Part shown: one piece after another, positions 1-9,839 of the stretch | Layout of the letters: each line of letters starts with the position of its first letter | Position numbering within the stretch: position 1 is the first letter of the stretch | The notes under the pieces: model-generated | Database searches by the model: none | Told to the model about the DNA's origin: nothing | What the model saw: only the letters and a program-made list of their open reading frames with translations | Made by a program: the position numbers and the translations under genes | Source: Haematobia irritans | Taxonomy: Eukaryota > Arthropoda > Insecta > Diptera > Muscidae | Length of the DNA stretch: 64,000 nucleotides | Direction of reading: 5' to 3' | Assembly (NCBI RefSeq): GCF_050003625.1 | Contig: NC_134400.1 | Coordinates: 57,788,066-57,852,065, forward strand

Positions 1-400
1 AGAAAATAAAATCCATTAAAAAAAAAATCTTTTTATAAGTATGTTTCAAACATTTTATGAATTAAACGTGGGTATAGAGTTCCCTGACCATTCACATAAG
101 TTCAATATGAACTAAAGTAGAAGAAAATTTTCGACCGATTTCCAAAAATAGTAAGAATGAACTACAGTATGGTTAAAATGGTCATAATTTGGCTTCAATG
201 ATTTGTTTCTTTACTTTAAGTTCATTTTTTTTCTACACAGAAAAAAAAATCACCAAAATATTTCCAATTAAAAAGTTCATTGAAGTTGAAAAGTGTTTCA
301 ATTAATCAAATAATTGATACAATTAACTTTTTAATCAAGATAGAAACATTAAGTTAATTAAGTCAGTGATTGAAAATTTTTTTAATTTTTAATTAAAAAA
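1..400. repeat. fragments of short CAC/GTG-type elements
   Basis: Positions 1-230 resemble 18100-18310 and 55260-55400, sharing the phrase TAAGAATGAACTAC and the run into GGTTAAAATGGTCAT. From about 235 a second AT-rich fragment begins CACAGAAAAA. Its start matches, inverted, the end near 12871. It is rich in AATTAA and codes for nothing. Both pieces look like non-autonomous DNA-transposon relics. The window edge cuts the first, so its full extent is unknown. Confidence 0.45.
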
Positions 401-593
401 CAAGTGAGTAAAGCAGAAAGTCGGGCGGGGCCGACTATATCATACCCTAAACCACCATTACAGAATTAGTAATCATAAGCATTTGTGGGGTAACATATAG
501 GTCTGGGAGATAAACCGCAGTTGCATCTTTAAGAAAATTGAGGGGTACATGTCTATGGGTGCTTTGTGTCAATCTGACTATAGCTCATAGTCA
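401..593 (-). mobile_element. Helentron-like family B-type 3' end fragment
   Basis: Read on the minus strand this fragment ends with a hairpin built on AGTCGG and CCGACT, then ACTTG next to a T-run, as expected for a Helentron-like 3' end. Nearly the same sequence lies in opposite orientation at about 4187-4381, and a relative with one hairpin mismatch ends at 17824. No 5' end, GTCY tract or 153-bp array is attached, so it is a truncated copy. Confidence 0.6.
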
Positions 594-1509
594 ATGTTGC
601 TAGGGAATATGTTCGGTTTACCCTACAAGGACAAAAAAAGTTCCCTACTTTCGCATACATTCCCAAACAATTTTCCCTACTATATTTTTCGTTAAATTTA
701 AAAAATTTTACAAAACAAAAATGGTTCTAAGTACTTTATTATCTTAAAACATGAATATGCAACGTATATAACATAGAATATAAATTTGTATTACCAACAC
801 GGTTGTCACAGTTGGTAGACTTCTACCCAAATTAGTAACTTTTTTTTTTAAATCTCTATAAAAATAAAATTTTGGAAAAAGTTTCTATAAACAAATTTTT
901 GTGAGAAAGTTTTCTATAGAAATAAAATTTTGACAATAAATTCTATAGAAATACAATTTTGAGAAAAAATTCCACAGAAATAAAAGAAAAGAAATATCCT
1001 ACATTGCGGCCCTACGTCCCTACAAGACGCTAAATATTAGAAAAACCCTACATATAGGGAATTTCCCATACTTCTAGCAACACTGGCTGTGTTGATATTG
1101 CACCTACGGAGTTAGTATGCCACTAATATTGAGTCCATTATTAAAAAAAGAGAAAATGGTTAAATTAGTGTGGGTAATAAATATAAATTTGTAAAAATCG
1201 AACAGTATTCTTATGTAAGAGCTACAAGTACGTATAAGTACGATCGGTTAGTACATCAAAATTTGAAATTTGAGTAACATTGGTTAATAAATAAGAGTAC
1301 TATGGTCAAATTTGGAAAAATCGAGCGATGCATATATATGGAAGCTATATCTAAATCTGAACCAATTTGCATAATATTTTGCGAGTTTGATTAATACAAC
1401 AAAAGGTTACCTTGTGCAAGATTTGAGTAAGATCAGTTAAGAAATGAGGCCTGTATGATCAAACATAAGGTTATTAGGGGCGAATTTTTCAAAATCGGGT
1501 GATACATAC
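594..1509. repeat. gene-free stretch of repeat fragments
   Basis: No coding signal. Around 870-985 there are degenerate units of the 29-bp minisatellite (TTTCTATAGAAATAAAATTT type). From about 1130 to 1345 the sequence matches, inverted, 7397-7600 on the far side of the Tc1-like element. It includes phrases of the style GGAAGCTATATCTAAATC seen in internal repeats of Helentron-like elements. It may belong to a fourth such family, but no termini were found. Confidence 0.4.
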
Positions 1510-2392
1510 ATGGGAGCTATATCTACATCTCCTCGCCTCGTAATCGTATTTCTTTCTCGTCTTGCCAACGACACTTCTGTAGATAAAGTTGGTAACTATA
1601 TACGTTCCAAGTTTGTTGACTTCAGATCAAGTGACTGCAGCATCATTAAACTGAACAAACGTCAACAGGGGGGCATATCATCATTTAAGATCATTGTTCC
1701 GCTGAAGATGTTTGATGTATTAGTTGATTCGTCTTTCTTTCCTCCTGGTTAGCTGGTTACGGACTTTATACCTCGGTCTAGACCGACCCGGCCTATGCCT
1801 GTTCATTTAGTAACGGCTTCAGAAAACTAATTCATGATATTTGTATTGTATACCAGAACGACCGTGGTCTTAATACGAAACTTCGTCATGTATTCCTTAA
1901 CAGTCTTTCATGCGAGTTTGTTATTGTTATATGCACGAGACATGGCTAAAGCCAGACATTTTCGATCTGGAATTATTTTGTACTGAGTTCAACGTCTATA
2001 GAAAGGATCGGTTAGCTCATAGAGGTGGTGGTGTTTTGATAGCCGAGAGAAGTCAGTTTTTGTCATTTTTGCAGGATTTACATATCCCACATGATATTGA
2101 TTTTATTTCTGCACGCTTGAATCTCTCCCGATTGAATATCTTCATTATTTGTTCATACATACCACCGAATTCTGACATGGATATGTATATGACTCACTTG
2201 AATCTTATCAAGTTGACTATGGATAAACTCACAGCTGATGATATAATTTTAGTATTTGGATCTCAACATTTTTCAGAGGAGTCTATACCACATTCGTCCG
2301 CAAATGTGAAATGTGATTTTTTTCCGCCACTGAGGAACAGAGTATTAACATATAAGATAGTGTATATATTTGAAACGCTCAGAAGGAGATAA
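1510..2392 (+). pseudogene. non-LTR retrotransposon relic (ORF1 end and endonuclease start)
   Basis: The frame at 1510-1752 resembles the C-terminal part of a Jockey/CR1-type ORF1. After a gap with shifted frames, 1910-2392 encodes a segment containing ETWLKPDIFD, RGGGVLIA and a degenerate LVFG box. These are typical of the N-terminal part of an APE-type endonuclease domain at the start of ORF2. The endonuclease frame is broken near 1935: the preceding residues read in another frame. The reverse transcriptase is absent. It is a dead, internally truncated insertion. Clade assignment is tentative. Confidence 0.65.
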
Positions 2393-2472
2393 TGCTTAAA
2401 GCTGGCACCTGAGCCGGTAGCCACAGTTGGTAGAATTCTACAAAATATGGTAAATTTTTTACTGTTTTGTAG

Positions 2473-2529
2473 TTAAGTGGCAGCCCGATTAAGATTCAGG
2501 CTCACTTAGACTATTCAGTCCATTGTGAT
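2473..2529 (-). mobile_element. 57-bp SINE-tail insertion
   Basis: This carries the SINE 3' tail (core AATAGTCTAAGTGAGCC when read on the minus strand) and nothing more. It is flanked by direct repeats TGTTTTGTAG at 2463-2472 and 2530-2539, so it arrived as an independent retrotransposed insertion. Its 5' end lies within a few bases of the ends of two other short copies, at 41724 and 48091. Confidence 0.7.
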
Positions 2530-2589
2530 TGTTTTGTAGTTGGTAGAATTCTTGAACGTGGTATATTTTGCAAAAATGTACTTCTTAAA

Positions 2590-3345
2590 ATTTTCAAAAA
2601 ATCTTCAATACAAAAATTTTCTATAAGAATAAAATTTTTCCTACAGAAATAAATAGTTGAAAAAAATTTCTATAGAAATAAAATTTTGACAAAATTTTCT
2701 ATAGAAATAAAATTTTGACAAAATATACTATAGAAATAAAATTTTGACAAAATTTTCTATAAAAATAAAATTTTGACAAAATTTTCTATAGAAATAAACT
2801 TTTGACAAAATTTTCTATAGAAATAAAATTTCAAAAATTTTCAAAAAATCTTCAATACAAAAATTTTCTATAAGAATAAAATTTTTCCTACAGAAATAAA
2901 TAGTTGAAAAAAATTTCTATAGAAATAAAATTTTGACAAAATTTTCTATAGAAATAAAATTTTGACAAAATATACTATAGAAATAAAATTTTGACAAAAT
3001 TTTCTATAAAAATAAAATTTTGACAAAATTTTCTATAGAAATAAACTTTTGACAAAATTTTCTATAGAAATAAAATTTTGAAAAAATTATCTATAGAAAC
3101 AAAATTTTGACAAAATTTTCTATAGAAATAAAATTTTGATAAAAATTTTTATAGAAATTTTCTATAGAAATAAAATGTTGACAAAATATACTATGGAAAT
3201 AAAATTTTGAAAAAATTTTCTATAGAAATAAAATTTTGAAAACATTTTCTAAAGAAATAAAATTTTGACAACATTTTCTACAGAAATAAAATTTTTACAA
3301 AATGTTCGCAGAAATAAAATTTTGACAAAATTTGTTATAGAAAAA
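2590..3345. repeat. 29-bp minisatellite array with higher-order duplication
   Basis: The array consists of about 25 variants of a unit containing TTTCTATAGAAATAAAATTT and TGACAAAA, period 29 bp. A larger block beginning with TTTTCAAAAAATC at 2591 recurs at 2838, so part of the array was duplicated as a unit of about 247 bp. The same minisatellite lies near the 3' side of family A Helentron-like elements (for example 31370-32050 and 45240-45690). This array may therefore be a leftover of such an element. It is noncoding: short frames through it are accidental. Confidence 0.85.
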
Positions 3346-4110
3346 AAATTGCAAAATAAGATAGTTTTAGAAAATCTGACAAAATGTCCAAATCGGTCTA
3401 GATTTAAATATACGTATAATTATACAATAGTCTTTAAAATTGATATTATATAATTTTAGCATCTTTTGGCTTCGAAAAGTAAATTTTTAAAACATTTTTA
3501 GTACTTTTTCGTCAACATCATTTATCATCCTGGTACCTGCTCAATGTTTTTATAAAATTCTATTCGCTGTAAAAAAGGTAAAAACTAAATGATCACGAAA
3601 AATGTACATGGTATTTATGACCATGTAATGGTTCTAGACATTTCTATACGTAACCTATAAAAATACTTTTTTTCCTGCAAAAATGTCAAAAAATTTAATG
3701 AACAGGTACATGATTTTCTGTTTTAGTTCCAAAATCTAGATGAATGTCAAATTCGTTTTCGTTTAAGAGTGCAAGAAAATCGAATGAAAAAACGCTTTTC
3801 AGCTGATTTAAGATTCAAAATATGCATCATCGGGAAATTGGCATCTTCTATCGCACCGGAAAATTACCGATATAAACCAAATTCGTTACATTTCTTTATT
3901 GATCTAAAATACTAGATTCTCATGAATCCAGAATTTTATGAGATTAAAACCTGAACCTACACCCAGAGAAATGGTAGGTTGGAATTCGATTACGACAACA
4001 AATTGATAGTTGGGAAGCACAATGTTTAATTGTGTGGACTAATTTTTAGTTTGTGTGTTGTGAAAAAATATAATCCAAACCGGTTCAGAATTAAATATAG
4101 CTCCCACATA
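3346..4110. repeat. gene-free stretch with a CAC/GTG element fragment
   Basis: No gene is visible. About 3530-3730 resembles 53640-53840 inside the element at 52895-54043, with shared phrases such as ACCTGCTCAATGTTTTTAT and GTAATGGTTCTAGACAT. It is probably a related fragment. CACCCAGAGAAATGG at about 3960 resembles termini of the CAC/GTG group, but no partner end was identified. Confidence 0.4.
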
Positions 4111-4186
4111 CAGTGGCGTGCAGTAATGAGTACATAATTAATTTTCTCATTTCTAAGCGTATAAAATAAGCATTAACCCTGGCAAC

Positions 4187-4381
4187 ATTGACTATGAGCT
4201 ATAGTCAGATTGACACAAAGCACCCATAGACATGTACCCCTTAATTTTCTTAAATATGCAACTGCGGTTTATCTCCCAGACCTATATGTTACCCCACAAA
4301 TGCTTATGATTACTAATTCTGTAATGGTGGTTTAGGGTATGATATAGTCGGCCCCGCCCGACTTTCTACTTTACTTACTTG
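4187..4381 (+). mobile_element. Helentron-like family B-type 3' end
   Basis: This is the inverted counterpart of 401-593. It ends in AGTCGGCCCCGCCCGACT, a hairpin with a 6-bp stem, and then CTTACTTG followed by a T-run. It lies just inside the left end of the Tc1-like element. It carries only the last 195 bp of its family, so it is either a 5'-truncated copy or a very short derivative. Confidence 0.6.
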
Positions 4382-4429
4382 TTTTTTAATACCATATTTA
4401 TACGTTTTGACATACTTTCAACCAATTCC

Positions 4430-5354
4430 TTTCATCAGGTATATTCTCCCACTCAAACTGTACTCGTTCCCACAGGTCTTCTAATTTTGATATATCTGAT
4501 TTGTACAATCCCAGCCGTCTTCCCCCGATTGATCATAAATTCTCAATCGAGTTGAGGTCGGGGCTTTGCGCTGGCCAATTCGTCACTTGAAATTTTTGCT
4601 CATTAAGCCATTTTTTCACTATTTTTGCACTATGCCTCGGATCACCAACCGGTTGATATACAACTTCATCTTCAGGATAGGCACTCTTGTCAACAAACTC
4701 GGGAAGATGAGTCTGCGAAATGGCTACCTCGCCATTCCTCCTCCTTCTTCATTATAACATACCATCAATTTTCTGCAATGGTCCAATGTGCCACCAAGTG
4801 AAGCAGCCCCAAACCATTATGTTTCCACCACTATGCTTCACAGTTTGCTTAACATGGTAGGACGACGCCAGCAATATTGTTTACCGTCCGATTTTTTTAC
4901 AGTTGAAACATAACCAATGTTGTGGAGCGTCCGTCTTGCTGCCCATTCACTAACGTGCTTATTTTTGGCAACAGTAGTATTTTTCAGCGTTACGGACATG
5001 TTCTGCCATCATTAGGCGAGCGTCCGCTTCGGTCAACAGTTTTCGACCGCCTCTGATTTGCTGTTTGGGAGTAGGTTAGGTTAAAGTGGCAGCCCGATTA
5101 AGATTTAGGCTCACTTAGACTATTCAGTCCATTGTGATACCACATTAACTAAAAGTACCTATTACATATGGGCACTTCTAGTTTTAACCGCTGAACCTTC
5201 TTGATTTGCTCTTTGGGAGTAGTATTTCGTCTTTTTTGACGCGAATGACCACAGACTGACTTATATTTAGTTCCTTGGCTATTTTTCGCGATGAAGACCC
5301 ATTATTAGTTAAGGAAACTATATTGTCCTCCTCATCGCGCGATAACTTTTTCAT
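4430..5354 (-). pseudogene. Tc1-like transposase, broken
   Basis: The likely start is the ATG at 5354-5352, opening MKKLSRDEEDNIVSL and a helix-turn-helix region with SSSRKIAKELNIS. Further along, GGNIMVWGCF and WPAQSPDLNSIENL mark the catalytic domain of Tc1-type DDE transposases. The last motif is followed at once by a stop. A 128-bp SINE interrupts the gene at 5074-5201, and other frameshifts are likely between blocks. It is the transposase of the 4111-7394 element and cannot make a full protein. Confidence 0.75.
5074..5201 (-). mobile_element. SINE, 128-bp form
   Basis: A 20-bp target duplication (TGATTTGCT, one variable base, then TTTGGGAGTA) lies at 5054-5073 and 5202-5221, inside the Tc1-like transposase. 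On the minus strand the 3' end is the CCTAACC-type tail shared with the full SINE at 29430-29769, but the upstream part differs and resembles 61420-61540. It therefore represents a second SINE type, or a truncated one, using the same tail. Confidence 0.7.
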
Positions 5355-5486
5355 TTTAATTTTTACTTGATATTATTGCAGTACACTTCGAATAAACCTT
5401 TATCTCTTAGTAGCAAACACGTTTCTAAACACAAAGTTGTATTACTGATCATAAAGAAAGACTAAAAACACAAAACTAACGGTTTT

Positions 5487-7145
5487 TTATACCCACCACC
5501 ATAGAATGGTGACGGGGGTATAATAAGTTTGTCATTCCGTTTGTAACACATCGAAATATCGATTTCCGACTATATAAAGTATATATATTCTTGGTCAGGG
5601 AGAAATTCTAAGACGATATAGCCATGTCCGTCTGTCTGTCTGTCTGTCTGTTGTAATCACGCTACAGTCTTCAATAATAACGCAATCGCGCTGAAATTTC
5701 GCACAAACTCGTCTTTTGTCTGCAGGCAGGTCAAGTTCGAAGATGGGCTATATCGGTTCAAGTTTTGATATAGCCCCCATATAAACCGACCTCCCGATTT
5801 GGGGTCGAAATTGGAAATCTAGAGGTATTTTAGCACCATAAAGAGGTGTGCCAAAAATGGTGACTATCGGTTGATGTTTAGGTATAGCCCCCATATAGAC
5901 CGATTTCCCGATTTTACTTCTTGGGCTTCTAGAATCCGTAGTTATTATCCAATTTGGTTGAAATTTGAAATCTAGAGGTATTTGAGGACCATAAAAAGGT
6001 GCGCTAAAAATGGTGAGTATCGGTCCAGGTTTTGGTATATCCCCCTAAAAATGGTGAGTATCGGTCCAGGTTTTGGTATATCCCCCATATAGACCGATCT
6101 CCCGATATGGGGTCTTGGGCTTATAGAATACGTAGTTTTTATCCAATTTGCCTGAAATTAGAAATCAAGAGGTATTTTAAAACCCTAAAGAGGTGTGCTG
6201 AAAATGATGAGTATCGGACCATGTTTTTATATAGCCCCCATATAGACCGATCTCCAGATTTTATTCTTGGGCTTATAGAAACCGTAGTTTTTATCCAACT
6301 TGCCTCAAATTGGAAATCTAGAGGTATTTTAGGGCCATAAAAAGGTATGCCGAAAATGGTGAGTATAGGTCCATGTTTTGATATAGCCATCAGATAGACC
6401 GATCTCCCGATATTACTTTTTGGGCTTCTAGAAACCGTAATTGCTGTCCACTTTGCCTGAAATCGAAAATCTGGAGATTTTTAGGAATATAAATAGGTGT
6501 GCAAGAAATGATTTTATTTTTTAGGCTTCTAGAATCCGTAGTTTTTATCTAATTTGCCTGAAATGAGAAATCTAGAGGTATTTTAGGACCTTAAATATGA
6601 AAGCCGAAAAGGGCGTGTAATTTTTATCTCGTAAATAGACCGATCTCCCGATTTGACTTCTTGGGCTTTTAGAAACCATCGTTTTTTCAAATTTGCATGA
6701 AATTTAAAATCTAGAAGAATTGTAGGAACATAAAGAGGTGTGCCGAAAATGGTGAATATCGGTCCATGCGCACTGATAATGAAAATTGCTTGAAACTGAA
6801 TTATAGTTTCCAGATTTTACTTCTGGTAATCATTTAAATAATGGGGGTAAAAATCTACATATGTTAGATTTTAAATCAAGGCGTTATTTCATCGTTTTCT
6901 TGCACACTTGCACACGATGTTTATGATTCCTCTAAAACTCAAACAAATATGGTTCTTATAAATCCAGAATCTGATCTAGTCTTCATAGGTAAAATCTTTG
7001 AATTTATCTTCGGGAAGTGTACTGGTTGAACTGATCTGCTTGTCAACAAATCCCCCTGAAATTTTTACAGGAAACTATAATATTTGATTCATGGTGGTGG
7101 GTATTTAAGATTCGGCCCGGCCGAACTTACTGCTTTATATACTTG
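5487..7145 (+). mobile_element. Helentron-like element, family C
   Basis: It starts TTATACCCACCACCAT, then has a (GTCT)n tract at about 5630-5650. Internal repeats with ATATAGCCCCCATATAGACC follow at a 153-bp period (for example 5885 to 6038, and 6079 to 6232), with a small duplication near 6045. It ends with ATGGTGGTGGGTA, the hairpin TTCGGCCCGGCCGAA, and ACTTG. The subterminal repeats are exact complements. It encodes no protein and is nested in the Tc1-like element. The features match DINE-1-type non-autonomous Helentrons. Confidence 0.8.
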
Positions 7146-7396
7146 TTTGGTTTTATGATGAGTACATCAAAAAGTGCAAAATTGTGTACATGCTAGTTTT
7201 TTTTTTTTTTTGTTATGTTTATTTATCTCTCTGAATTCTTTACTCTTTTTTTTTTTGAGTTTTTTGTTGTTTTATTTAGAATTGGAGAACGAATAAAGGA
7301 AAAATAAAATTATTTTGTGTTTCTTTATTGCTGCTTTTTTCTTCGTTTAGAATTCAAAAAAACTTAATTATGTACTCATTTCTGCACGCCACTGTA

Positions 7397-7600
7397 TAAA
7401 TATGCATCGCTCGATGTTCCCAAATTTGGCCATAATACTCTTATTTATTAACCAATGTTGCTCAAATTTCAAATGTACATGTATTAGGCGATCATACTTT
7501 GACTTACATGTAGCTCTTACATAAATATATTGCCATATTTTCAGAAATTTGGATTTATTACCCAAACTAATTGAGCGGTTTCCTCTTTTTATACACCCAT
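7397..7600 (-). repeat. inverted copy of the 1130-1340 repeat
   Basis: This is the sequence into which the Tc1-like element inserted. It matches, reversed, the region around 1130-1340 (for example GCATCGCTCGAT against ATCGAGCGATGC). It has no gene. The pair may be parts of one repeat family or the arms of an older inverted duplication. Confidence 0.5.
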
Positions 7601-7610
7601 AGAAAAATTA

Positions 7611-8200
7611 TTACCATACGGGCTCAAATCGATACCGATATCGATACGATAGTTAGCCAACCCCGTATGGTACAATATCAATACTGAACGGTACAAGTGG
7701 TGCGCAAAGCATGAAAGTACCAAATGGTATTATGAAAATACCAATAAGGTATTGAAAATAATACCTAAGCGGTATTAATATTTATACCAATATGGTATTG
7801 ATGTATAAACAGTGCGGTATTATCAAATAATATCAAAACGGTATTGGATTTAATACAAACCCAGTATTTATTAATACATGCAACAAAGACGTTTTTCTTT
7901 AATATATTTAATATATAAAATACATACATATACATCATTTGTTCATCTTATTATTTTCTAAAAGTTATTCTCTAAATTCTATTTCCCATCGCTGGCACTG
8001 CATGTCTCAAGTTGTTTGCTGCGCGATTAGGAAAGCTTTTGCATGTCTCTTACGCATCTAATGAGAGAAGAATGCCGAATTAACAAAAATTAAAAATGTT
8101 GTTGTTTTTTGATTTCAGCTTAAAACCATGCATTGACTAAACTACAAGAGTAGCTTAACCAACAGAGGAAAAGAATGTTTGTCAAATTTATTTGGGCAAA
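7611..8200. repeat. GGTATT/AATACC palindrome-rich DNA, left of mariner
   Basis: Multiple short inverted motifs such as ACCAATATGGTATT, CGATATCGATACGATA and AAACGGTATTGG occur here, and similar motifs resume at about 9520-9670 beyond the mariner. This suggests one larger palindrome-rich element split by the mariner. No termini, target duplication or protein were found. From about 7880 to 8200 the sequence is unremarkable and AT-rich. Confidence 0.4.
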
Positions 8201-8272
8201 GCCCTATAGACTGAAAGATGGTTTCGGAATTACCATATTCCTCACCAGCATCCTCTACTTGCAGCAAAACTA

Positions 8273-9266
8273 TCAACCAATTATCAGAATAAATTCAGTC
8301 AGTTCACTAAACACTTGATCAAAAAAGTTTTCCTCAAGGTCTTCAAAATAGTGGTTTACAACTGTAATTGCATCTTCATTTGAGGTAAAACGCTTGCCAG
8401 CAAGGAATTTTTCTAGATTTCGAAACAAGTAAAAGTCACTGGGAGCTAAATCAGGAGAATAAGGTGGGTGGTCAGGCAACTCGTACTTTAATTCGTTGAT
8501 TTTAGCCATTGTTAAAAACTCTTGTGCGCTGGTGCGTTGTCTTGATGAAAATTATTGTTTTGTGTTGTAAGCCATGACGTTTTTCTCGAATTTGTACATG
8601 TAATTGATCCAAAAGGTTGCATTAGTACTCTGAATTTATTGTTTTACCCTTTTGCAGATAGTCAATCAATAAAATACCATTTAGGTCCCAAAAAAACCGT
8701 ACCAGGCGATTGAATTGTTTTTGCCTCCTTTGGGGCACTTCCTCCAGCTTCAGTCCATTGTTTGGATTGTTCTTTTGTCTCTGGAGTATAGTGGTAGATC
8801 CTTGTCTCATCAACAGTTATCTAACGACGCTTAAAATCCCTTTTATTTCGCTTAAAACGATCCAAACAATCTTGAGAAATGTTCATTCTTATGCGTGTTT
8901 GATCGACTGTTAACAAATGCGGCACCCACCCATCTTGCAGAAAGCTTTTTCATATGTAGTTCTTCATGCAAAATTAAATGGACTCGATCATTTGAGATGT
9001 CCATGATATTAGCAATTTCACGCACTTTTATTCGTCGATCATTTAATACCATATCATGCACTTTGGCTACAACTTCTGTTGTTGTTGCTGTTTTTGGAGT
9101 CCACTACGTGGCTTGTACGACCACGTTTAAATTCACCAACCCAATTTTTTACTGTTGCATATGAAGGAGCACTTTCACCTAATACCATATTATTATGAAT
9201 TTCTTGTCTCGATAAACCTTTTTTATGTAAATATTTAATGACAACACGCATTTCTAATTTTTCCAT
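8273..9266 (-). pseudogene. mariner transposase relic (DD34D)
   Basis: Read from the ATG at 9266-9264 it opens MEKLEMRVVIKYLHKKGLS. It then shows the paired helix-turn-helix region (ESAPSYATVKNW, KVREIANIM), a DETRIYHYTPETK block with the first catalytic D, FHQDNAPAHKS with the second, and YSPDLAPSDFYLF with the third. Several frameshifts separate the blocks, one of them just after NAPAHKSF. One terminus probably lies near 9447, where TTCCGAACTGCCCTCGTA runs outward. The opposite end was not recognised. The element is dead. Confidence 0.8.
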
Positions 9267-9519
9267 TGTAAAAAAAATTACGGATGCGTCTTTTTTGAAC
9301 ACCTATTTCTATGTGAAGGAGTTGCCAGATCGAAACAAAATTTAACATGTGTTAATAACAGAGATGGGAGTTTCCTAAACACTCAACTTTTTTCTGTTTA
9401 TACCGCGCTTTTTGTGCTAGGCTAAGAAGTTTCCGAACTGCCCTCGTACTTACTTTATGTGACTACCAATGCGACCAATTAGTTTTTAGCAACGGCGACA
9501 TATTATATGTTATGGGGAT

Positions 9520-9670
9520 GTGATAGTTAATGTCATAATAATACCGGATGTAAATGATTTGTTATAAAGTGGTATCAAAATTGAAAGGTAACGTGAACCA
9601 ATCTGTTTATACCAAACGGTAATGGTCACATACCGCCTATTTTCTACCAATGATTTTAGAACCAATAAAA
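9520..9670. repeat. palindrome-rich DNA, right of mariner
   Basis: Motifs such as AATACCGGATG, GTGGTATCAAAATTG and ACCAAACGGTAATGG resemble those at 7611-7880, supporting one older element interrupted by the mariner. No gene. The remaining bases up to 9839 hold nothing I can name. Confidence 0.35.
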
Positions 9671-9839
9671 TATCTAATTATACAATTATTTTTCGAGCTT
9701 TATGGACAGATATAGATTAAGGAACATGGTTAATAGAGCCATTGAAAAGAAAACGCCAGATACATATCTATACACGCCTGGACTGTACATGTTTCGGTTC
9801 GGGCGAATGAACCTTTCCACAGCCTTTGGTATAGATCTG

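Larger units (their letters stand above)
4111..7394 (-). mobile_element. Tc1-like transposon with three nested insertions
   Basis: Inverted ends begin CAGTGGCGTGCAG (4111 onward, and reversed up to 7394), each continuing into ATGAGTACATAATTAA. The element is flanked by TA at 4109-4110 and 7395-7396, the Tc1/mariner target duplication. Host sequence resumes on the right with a repeat that matches 1130-1340 inverted. Inside lie a broken transposase gene (4430-5354), a Helentron-like 3' end (4187-4381), a SINE (5074-5201) and a family C Helentron-like element (5487-7145). Without the insertions the element is about 1.3 kb, a normal Tc1 size. Confidence 0.8.

Noticed and set aside
2590..3345. CRISPR-like array of 29-bp repeats
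   Set aside because: The units are contiguous with no unique spacers, and the genome is plainly eukaryotic.
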